Source of the DNA: Bradyrhizobium hereditatis
GTDB lineage: Bacteria > Pseudomonadota > Alphaproteobacteria > Rhizobiales > Xanthobacteraceae
NCBI RefSeq assembly: GCF_020329435.1
Contig: NZ_JAGKJK010000021.1
Span: 39,296-103,295 of the forward strand
DNA: 64,000 nt
Reading direction: 5' to 3'
The notes beneath the pieces are model-generated. The model was given only the letters and a program-made list of their open reading frames with translations, was not told the origin of the DNA and did not search any database. The position numbers and the translations under genes are program-made. Shown here piece by piece: positions 57,332 through 64,000 of the stretch (position 1 is its first letter; each line of letters opens with the position of its first letter).

Positions 57332-59038
57332 CTAACCCTTGCCCTGCCCGCGCATGAAATCGAAATCGCAGCCCTCATCGGCCTGCAGAATCGTCTCGTT
57401 GAACAGGCGCGCGTAGCCGCGCCTGGCCACATCGGGTGTAACGGCTGGCGCGAGCGCCGCGCGGCGCTTTTCCAGCTCGGCGTCGTCGACCAGCAGATCG
57501 ATGCTGCGGTTTGCGACGTCGAGCCGGATCATATCGCCGTTCTTTACCAGCGCCAGCGGACCACCCACAGCGGATTCCGGCGTGATGTGCAGCACGATAG
57601 TGCCGAACGCGGTGCCGCTCATGCGCGCATCCGATATGCGCACCATATCCTTGGTACCGCCGCGCGCCAGCTTCTTCGGGATCGGCAAATAGCCCGCTTC
57701 GGGCATGCCAGGCGCCCCTTTGGGACCGGCATTACGCAGCACCAGCACGTCGTCGCCATTGACGTCGAGATCGGGATCGTCGATTCGGAGCGTCATATCC
57801 TCGACGGACTCGAACACCACGGCACGGCCCGTATGCTGCAGCAATTTCGGACTTGCCGCCGATTGCTTGATGACGGCGCCGCGCGGCGCAAGATTGCCGT
57901 GCAGTATCGCCATCGCGCCTTCACGCTTGATCGGATTGTCGCGCGAACGGATGGCGTCCTGTCCCGGCACGTCCTCCGCGCCGGAAACGATATCGCGCAA
58001 GGTCTGCCCCGTGATCGTCTTGGCGTCGAGATCGATGAGGTCGCCGAGCTGCGCCATCAGTTTCGGCACGCCGCCGGCATGGTGGAAGTGCTCCATGTAG
58101 TGCTCGCCCGAGGGCTTCAAATCGACCAGCACTGGCACCTCGCGGCCGAGCTTGTCGAATGTCGCGAGATCGATCTTGTGCGGGGAGCGATGGGCGATCG
58201 CCGTGAGGTGGATCAGGCCATTGGTCGAACCGCCGATCGCCTGCATCACGACCTGAGCGTTGCGGAACGATGCCGGCGTCAGAATCTCGCTCGGCTTCGG
58301 CCCCTTGGCTTTCGCCATTTCGGCCGCCACCCTACCGCTCGCCTCCGCAGAGCGAAACCGCTCGGCATGCGGCGCCGGAATGGTCGCGCTCATCGGCAGC
58401 GAAAGCCCGAGCGCCTCGGTGATGCAGGCCATGGTGCTGGCAGTGCCCATCACCATGCAGGTGCCGACCGAGGGCGCGAGCCTTCCATTGACGGCTTCGA
58501 TCTCATTGTCATCGATTTCGCCCGCGCGATATTTCGCCCAGAGCCGGCGACAATCGGTGCAGGCGCCGAGCACCTCGCCTTTGTGATGCCCGACCACCAT
58601 CGGCCCAACCGGAATGACGACGGTCGGCAGATCCGCTGACACTGCGGCCATGATCTGTGCCGGCAAGGTCTTGTCGCATCCGCCGATCACGACCACCGTA
58701 TCCATCGGCTGCGCGCGGATCATCTCTTCGGTATCCATCGCCATCAGATTGCGCAGATACATCGAGGTCGGATGGGCAAAGCTCTCGGCGATCGAAATGG
58801 TCGGGAACACCATCGGCATCGCGCCACTCAGCATCACCCCGCGTTTGACCGCTTCGATGATCTGCGGAACGTTGCCGTGGCAGGGATTGTAGTCGCTATA
58901 GGTATTGGTGATGCCGACGATCGGCCTGTTCAGCGCATCGTCCGAATAGCCCATGGCCTTGATGAAGGCCTTGCGCAGAAACAGCGAGAAGCCAGCATCG
59001 CCATAACTCGTCAGTCCCTTGCGGAGTCCGTCGGCCAT
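57332..59038 (-). CDS. IlvD/Edd family dehydratase (sugar-acid type)
   Basis: A 568-aa Fe-S dehydratase. Cluster cysteines are visible in NPCHGN, GGCDKT and GTCMVMG. The C-terminal fold includes GGTKDMVRISDARMSG. The family covers dihydroxy-acid dehydratase, phosphogluconate dehydratase and L-arabonate/D-xylonate dehydratases. The neighbouring uronate dehydrogenase and lactonase genes favour a sugar-acid dehydratase. The start at 59038 has a weak upstream region. Confidence 0.88.
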   Translation of the reverse strand: MADGLRKGLTSYGDAGFSLFLRKAFIKAMGYSDDALNRPIVGITNTYSDYNPCHGNVPQIIEAVKRGVMLSGAMPMVFPTISIAESFAHPTSMYLRNLMAMDTEEMIRAQPMDTVVVIGGCDKTLPAQIMAAVSADLPTVVIPVGPMVVGHHKGEVLGACTDCRRLWAKYRAGEIDDNEIEAVNGRLAPSVGTCMVMGTASTMACITEALGLSLPMSATIPAPHAERFRSAEASGRVAAEMAKAKGPKPSEILTPASFRNAQVVMQAIGGSTNGLIHLTAIAHRSPHKIDLATFDKLGREVPVLVDLKPSGEHYMEHFHHAGGVPKLMAQLGDLIDLDAKTITGQTLRDIVSGAEDVPGQDAIRSRDNPIKREGAMAILHGNLAPRGAVIKQSAASPKLLQHTGRAVVFESVEDMTLRIDDPDLDVNGDDVLVLRNAGPKGAPGMPEAGYLPIPKKLARGGTKDMVRISDARMSGTAFGTIVLHITPESAVGGPLALVKNGDMIRLDVANRSIDLLVDDAELEKRRAALAPAVTPDVARRGYARLFNETILQADEGCDFDFMRGQGKG

Positions 59039-59159
59039 CTTCTTGTTCCCGTCTTCGAGGCTTCAGTTCCGCCGCCTTGACGAGGGCGGGCCATGATAGA
59101 ATCGTCAGTATGGTTTCCGGGCCGGCGCCGCAAGGGCGCATGACCCGGAATTCGATATC

Positions 59160-59978
59160 TCACTTCCAGTCGATGATCCGGCTCTCGTCGCCGTCGAACT
59201 CCATGCTGCAGAACGTACCGCCCTGGTAGTAATCGCCGACCGGATCCGGCTTCAGCTTGGCCTGCTCGGCCATGGCGTGCTCGCGGAAATCTTCGCCACG
59301 GCCGGTCGGACGGTAACCGAGCTCGTAGGCGCGGTGGTTGTCCCACCAGGTGCGCTCATTATAGGAAGCGCCGTAGAAGATCTCGAAGTGAATGTCGGGA
59401 TGTTCCAGGCCGATGCGGCAGAGCTGCACGAGGTCCTCCGGCTTCAGCCAGATCGAAAGCCTGCGGTGGTCGAGTGGCATCTCGCCGAAATTGCCGATCC
59501 TGAGGCAAGTCACACTGATCCCGTGCTTGTCGGCATAGAGCGCCCCCACCGCCTCGCCGAACACCTTGCTCACACCGTAGCGGCTGTCGGGACGCGCCGT
59601 GACGTCGGTGCCGATCCGGTGATGGCGCGGATAGAAGCCGACCGCGTGGTTCGACGAGGCGAACACCACGCGCTTCACACCCTTCTTCCGCGCCGCCTCG
59701 AACAGATTGTAGCCACCGATGATGTTGGACTGCAGGATCGAATCCCAAGGCCCCTCCACCGAATAGCCGCCGAAATGCAGGATGCCGTCGATGCCTTCGC
59801 AGATTGCCTCGACCTGAGCGAGGTCGGCGAGATCGGCCGCCTTGAACTTCTCGTCCATGCCGAGGTCGGCCGGCGTCTTCAGGTCGCTCAGCAGCAGGTC
59901 CGGATAGATCGGCGGCAACAGCTTGCGCAGGGATGTCCCGATCCCGCCGGCGGCGCCGGTCATCAATATGCGTGGCAT
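59160..59978 (-). CDS. Uronate dehydrogenase-like NAD-dependent oxidoreductase
   Basis: A 272-aa extended short-chain dehydrogenase. The NAD motif is TGAAGGIG, the active-site YxxxK is Tyr134-Lys138, and VVFASSNHAVGFYPR is characteristic of uronate dehydrogenases, which oxidise D-galacturonate or D-glucuronate to the aldarolactone. ATG at 59978 with GAGG upstream. The frame is open far upstream, antisense to the next gene; that part is rejected. Next in the strand is the IlvD/Edd gene; the lactonase gene is divergent. Confidence 0.86.
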   Translation of the reverse strand: MPRILMTGAAGGIGTSLRKLLPPIYPDLLLSDLKTPADLGMDEKFKAADLADLAQVEAICEGIDGILHFGGYSVEGPWDSILQSNIIGGYNLFEAARKKGVKRVVFASSNHAVGFYPRHHRIGTDVTARPDSRYGVSKVFGEAVGALYADKHGISVTCLRIGNFGEMPLDHRRLSIWLKPEDLVQLCRIGLEHPDIHFEIFYGASYNERTWWDNHRAYELGYRPTGRGEDFREHAMAEQAKLKPDPVGDYYQGGTFCSMEFDGDESRIIDWK

Positions 59979-60003
59979 TTCGTTCCTCTTATCTCGCAAC
60001 CGA

Positions 60004-60034
60004 TTTGCGGTCATTAGCAGGGAATGATAGCAAA
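60004..60034. promoter_or_regulatory. Bipartite dyad between the uronate dehydrogenase and lactonase genes
   Basis: Two nested perfect pairs share one centre at 60019: TTTGC (60004-60008) with GCAAA (60030-60034), and TCATT (60011-60015) with AATGA (60023-60027). It sits in the 93-bp divergent region between both start codons. It could be the shared operator of a regulator for uronate use. No regulator gene is adjacent. Confidence 0.55.
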
Positions 60035-60071
60035 CCCAAACGCAGAGGGAACGCACCAACGAGAACAGCAA

Positions 60072-61037
<966 letters not shown>

Positions 61038-61059
61038 CTCCCTACGCGCCAGCGTTCAC

Positions 61060-61950
61060 TCACCCCTTCTTCTCCTGCGCGGCGGCGGTCTGCTTGGCGA
61101 GCGCGTCCTCGAACGCCTTCTCAAGCGTCGCCGCATAGGCGTTGAATTCACCGGGACTGACGAACGGATTGGGCCCGCCATCGCTGAGCTTGGCGCGCTT
61201 CTCCGCCATCTTGTACATTTCCGGATGCGGCGCGAGCAGCACGTCCACTTTCATGTCCTTGGCGCGCGCGAACGTCTTCCGGTAATCGGCGACGATCCCG
61301 GAATAGGTCGGGTTGCCGACGAGGCGGTTCAGCGCGACGGTACCGCTGCAGAAGATCAGGACCGAGCGCGTGGCATCGCCCTCCTTCACCGAAAATTCCC
61401 AGCTCGTGCAGCCCGGAGAATGTCCCGGCGTTTCGCGCGCGATCAAGGTGACATCGCCAATCGTCACCTTGTCGCCTTCGCGCACCGTGCGGTCGACCTT
61501 CGCCGGCGGGAACTTGAGCGCGTCGTCGTCCTGTGCACCCGGATAGTAGCCGCCTTCGAGCAGCGGCTTGTCGGCTTCGCCGGCGACGAGCTGGCCGCCG
61601 CTCGCCTGCTTCATCTCGGCAAGTCCGCCGGTGTGATCGATATGGGCGTGGGTGTTGAGGAGGTATTTGATATCGGTGATCTTGAAGCCGAGCTTCTCGA
61701 TATTCGCTTTGATCAGCGACGTTGATTCCGGCATCACCGTATCAATGAGGATATGGCCGCGTGGAGAGGTGATCAGGTAGGACGCCAAGCCATCGGTTCC
61801 GACATAATAGACGTTGCCGATCATCTTGAAGGGCTCGGTCGGCGTGTTCCACTTGACGCGGAGCGTCGCGAGCAGGTCCTTCGCGGTCTGAGCTTGGGCT
61901 GCCCCGGCAAGCGGCAACAGCGCGATGAGCGCAACAGCAATTTTCTTCAC
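61060..61950 (-). CDS. Subclass B3 metallo-beta-lactamase, BJP-1-like
   Basis: A 296-aa periplasmic zinc enzyme that hydrolyses beta-lactams. GTG start with GGAGG 6 nt upstream. Signal peptide MKKIAVALIALLPLAGAAQA. Zinc ligands are complete: HAHIDH (His101, His103, Asp105, His106), His177 in PGHSPGCTSW and His242 in LAPHPEMY. CSGTVALNRLVGNPTY and EGGYYPGA are as I recall them in BJP-1 from B. japonicum. It is a chromosomal type gene with no mobile element next to it. Clinical relevance is not implied. Confidence 0.93.
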   Translation of the reverse strand: MKKIAVALIALLPLAGAAQAQTAKDLLATLRVKWNTPTEPFKMIGNVYYVGTDGLASYLITSPRGHILIDTVMPESTSLIKANIEKLGFKITDIKYLLNTHAHIDHTGGLAEMKQASGGQLVAGEADKPLLEGGYYPGAQDDDALKFPPAKVDRTVREGDKVTIGDVTLIARETPGHSPGCTSWEFSVKEGDATRSVLIFCSGTVALNRLVGNPTYSGIVADYRKTFARAKDMKVDVLLAPHPEMYKMAEKRAKLSDGGPNPFVSPGEFNAYAATLEKAFEDALAKQTAAAQEKKG

Positions 61951-62028
61951 GCGCGTCCTCCATCTTTTCTTTTTGCGTCGTCGCGGCCAGCCTTGACGCG
62001 GGCTTCAGCCTGACGATGATTTGGGCCG

Positions 62029-62060
62029 AAAAAATGCCGGCCACCTTTCGGCAGCCGGCT
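62029..62060 (-). terminator. Intrinsic terminator after the aldehyde dehydrogenase gene
   Basis: On the minus strand GCCGGC (62059-62054) pairs with GCCGGC (62041-62036), with an inner GCC and GGT pairing around GAAA, followed by ATTTTTT. It lies 33 bp after the stop of the aldehyde dehydrogenase gene. Confidence 0.85.
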
Positions 62061-62092
62061 TTCTTCATGGACGGCGCGAGCGCCGCATCAAC

Positions 62093-63523
62093 TTACGCGG
62101 CGTTGTAGCCGGCGACCGCCTTCACCTCGAGATATTCCTCAAGGCCGTACTTGCCCCACTCGCGGCCGTTGCCGGACTGCTTGTAGCCGCCGAACGGCGC
62201 GGAGCGGTCGTTCGGAACGCCCTGCAGGTTAACGTTGCCGGCGCGGATCTGGCGGGCCACGCGGCGCGCGCTTTCCACCGTATCGCCCGTCACGTAACCG
62301 GCGAGACCATAGGGCGTGTCATTGGCGATCCTGACCGCATCGGCTTCGTCCTTGGCGCCGATGATGGTCAGCACCGGCCCGAAGATTTCTTCGCGGGCGA
62401 TCGTCATGTCGTTGGTGACGTCGGCGAAGATGGTCGGGCGGACGTAGAAGCCCTTGTTGACTCCTTCCGGCAGACCAGGACCGCCGGCAACCAGCGTTGC
62501 GCCTTCGTCGATGCCCTTCTTGATCAGCGCCTGGATCTTGTCCCACTGGCCGCGATTGACCACCGGACCGATGGTGGTGCCTTCAGCACGCGGATCGCCG
62601 GCCTTGGTCTTGTCGGCGACGCCCTTCGCGATAGCGGCGACTTCCTTCATCTTCGACAGCGGCACGATCATCCGCGACGGCGCGTTGCACGACTGTCCGG
62701 AGTTGTTGAACATGTGCATCACGCCGCCGGTGACGGCCTTGGTGAGGTCGGCGCCTTCGAGGATGACGTTCGGCGACTTGCCACCCAGCTCCTGGCTGAC
62801 GCGCTTCACGGTCGGCGCGGCGCGCTTGGCGACGTCGACGCCGGCGCGGGTCGAGCCGGTGAACGAGATCATGTCGATATCAGGATGCTCGGCCATCGCG
62901 GCGCCGACTTCGGGGCCGAGGCCGTTGATCAGGTTAAACACGCCGTTCGGCACGCCGGCTTCATGCAGGATTTCGGCGAAGATCAACGCCGAGGTCGGAG
63001 TGAATTCCGATGGCTTGAGGATCATGGTGCAGCCGGCCGCGAGCGCGGGCGCGACCTTGCAGGCGATCTGGTTCAGCGGCCAGTTCCACGGCGTGATCAT
63101 GCCGACAACGCCGACCGGCTCGCGCAGGACGACGGCCGAGCCGATCGTCTCTTCGAAATGGTAGTTCTTCAGCACTTCGAGCGTGGAAGCGATGTGGCCA
63201 AGGCCGGCGCCGGCCTGCAGCCGCTCGGCCATCGGCAGCGGCGCACCCATCTCATCGGAGACGGCCGCGCCGATTTCCTTCATGCGGCCCTTGTAGACCT
63301 CGACGATCTTTTCCAGGAGCGCAATGCGCTCCTCGCGGCTGGTCTGCGAGTAGGTCACGAAAGCGCGCTTGGCGGCGGCAACGGCCTTGTCGAGGTCGGC
63401 CTTCGAGCCGAGCGCAACTTCATACATCGCCTCTTCGGTCGCCGGATTGATGACGGGCGTGGACTTCTTGACGACCGGATCGACCCAGGCGCCATCGATG
63501 TAGAATTGCATGCGATTGACCAT
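62093..63523 (-). CDS. Aldehyde dehydrogenase family protein
   Basis: A 476-aa NAD(P)-dependent aldehyde dehydrogenase. The active-site Glu lies in VSQELGGKSPN and the nucleophile Cys in NNSGQSCNAPSR. The motif EEIFGPVLTI and the C-terminal PFGGYKQSGNGREWGKYG complete the signature. ATG at 63523 has GAGG 6 nt upstream; longer readings are rejected. Substrate not known. The gene has its own terminator. Confidence 0.92.
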   Translation of the reverse strand: MVNRMQFYIDGAWVDPVVKKSTPVINPATEEAMYEVALGSKADLDKAVAAAKRAFVTYSQTSREERIALLEKIVEVYKGRMKEIGAAVSDEMGAPLPMAERLQAGAGLGHIASTLEVLKNYHFEETIGSAVVLREPVGVVGMITPWNWPLNQIACKVAPALAAGCTMILKPSEFTPTSALIFAEILHEAGVPNGVFNLINGLGPEVGAAMAEHPDIDMISFTGSTRAGVDVAKRAAPTVKRVSQELGGKSPNVILEGADLTKAVTGGVMHMFNNSGQSCNAPSRMIVPLSKMKEVAAIAKGVADKTKAGDPRAEGTTIGPVVNRGQWDKIQALIKKGIDEGATLVAGGPGLPEGVNKGFYVRPTIFADVTNDMTIAREEIFGPVLTIIGAKDEADAVRIANDTPYGLAGYVTGDTVESARRVARQIRAGNVNLQGVPNDRSAPFGGYKQSGNGREWGKYGLEEYLEVKAVAGYNAA

Positions 63524-63684
63524 CGGAAACCTCTTTATCAGGGAGCAATGAGGAGGAACGGTTGCGTTCGGCAGGCATCCTTGCACGAAAGCCGGGGCAG
63601 TTGAACCGCCATATGCGGGGTGCCGCGATGCAGCAGGCGCTGGATATAAGGACGTGGGCGTTGGGGCGGCAAGGTGCCCCGGCT

Positions 63685-63706
63685 CACCGTCGTCCCTGCG
63701 AACGCA
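63685..63706. repeat. Half copy of repeat family C
   Basis: CACCGTCGTCCCTGCGAACGC matches the left end of the family C copy at 47267. Its partner half is not seen to 64000. The rest of 63524-63824 holds no gene that I can support; the aldehyde dehydrogenase promoter should be here. Confidence 0.7.
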
Positions 63707-63780
63707 CTAGCAGATGCACAGATTGCGGCTGCGACGGAATGACTCGGTGTTTTGATTTGGCCTTCCGCGGCGACGGGCTG

Positions 63781-64000
63781 CTGTGATTCTGTATCTGGCA
63801 CTTCGATTCCATTGAGGTGCCAAGATGTTGAATGAACAATTCAGGCTTGGGCGGTTCGGGGATGGTCGTCTCGATAAAGGGGGGCGGCCCTGCTCGAAGG
63901 GATGGTCACGCGCGCGAGCTCGTGCCTGCGTCGAGCGGCGGATGGCGATCGGGCCAAGATAGTCCGATACGGCCGATTTCTCGCCAATGAGAACGTGAGC
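63781..64000 (+). mobile_element. Left end of an IS4/Tn5-type insertion sequence
   Basis: A transposase reading frame of IS4-family type begins at 63825. The left boundary at 63781 is a guess from the preceding non-coding stretch; I could not identify the terminal inverted repeat or a target duplication. The element runs past the window. Confidence 0.5.
63825..64000 (+). pseudogene. IS4-family transposase, start, with a -1 frame change
   Basis: The ATG at 63825 opens MLNEQFRLGRFGDGRLDK, an N-terminus typical of Tn5/IS4-type transposases (FGDxRLxxR). After the AAA codon comes a run of six G, and the frame then stops at a TAG (63958-63960). In the -1 frame the protein continues: GAALLEGMVTRASSCLRR, then DRAKIVRYGRFLANENVS to the edge, which fits the family. 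One base appears missing at 63879-63884. It may be a disabling deletion or a programmed frameshift. Confidence 0.72.

Noticed and set aside
57326..58639. Plus-strand frame of 437 codons opposite the IlvD/Edd gene
   Set aside because: Antisense to a gene with complete family motifs; composition typical of a shadow.
63538..63801. Small frames between the aldehyde dehydrogenase and the transposase
   Set aside because: They overlap a repeat fragment and the promoter region, lack motifs and have no ribosome binding site.

Overview
The window looks like chromosomal DNA of a Bradyrhizobium-type alphaproteobacterium. The evidence is the high G+C, the short palindromic intergenic repeats typical of that genus, a subclass B3 metallo-beta-lactamase close to my recollection of BJP-1 of B. 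japonicum, and a gene content rich in aromatic, lipid and sugar-acid catabolism. No rRNA, tRNA or CRISPR array was found. Gene identities come from reading translated motifs; no database search was run.

Layout. 1-5861 (all minus): phenylacetate catabolism. It holds the end of paaK, then paaI, paaE, paaD, paaC, paaB and paaA, with the repressor gene paaX upstream and a promoter carrying a directly repeated element between paaX and paaA. 6237-13224: lipid and polyhydroxyalkanoate genes: an alpha/beta hydrolase, a DUF445 membrane protein, a phasin, and a coupled phaE-like / phaC / GNAT operon, followed by another hydrolase and a spermidine-synthase-like protein. 13385-20521: a P450 BM3-type fusion monooxygenase, an epoxide hydrolase, a wax ester synthase/DGAT, a second copy of the hydrolase seen at 6237, and a DUF6489 protein. 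20620-31179: an FAD amine/amino-acid oxidase divergent from a complete peptide ABC importer followed by a gamma-glutamyltransferase without a visible signal peptide and a DUF1028 protein. A short ABC-ATPase-like remnant is left at the end, facing a possible CnbZ-like deaminase gene.

31387-36462: a TetR-RND efflux operon with a perfect 16-bp palindrome at the regulator start. 36770-41516: a soluble P450, a secreted protein with two LTXXQ-type domains and a Pro/Ala repeat, a cytochrome c and two small secreted proteins sharing a C-terminal motif. 41753-50349: a probable catabolic operon of unknown substrate: SsuABC-like importer, enolase-superfamily enzyme, Gfo/Idh/MocA oxidoreductase, DUF993 aldolase-like protein and TIM-barrel epimerase, with a TetR gene upstream. 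50409-57195: glutamate dehydrogenase with a VOC protein, two PfkB-type kinases, a rhodocoxin-reductase-like flavoprotein and an enoyl-CoA hydratase. 57332-63523: sugar-acid genes (IlvD/Edd dehydratase, uronate dehydrogenase, SMP-30 lactonase), the metallo-beta-lactamase and an aldehyde dehydrogenase. At the right edge an IS4/Tn5-type transposase begins and shows a -1 frame change.

Three recurrent palindromic repeat families (here called A, B and C) sit in many gaps, including inside the paa operon and the unknown catabolic operon, often touching a stop codon.
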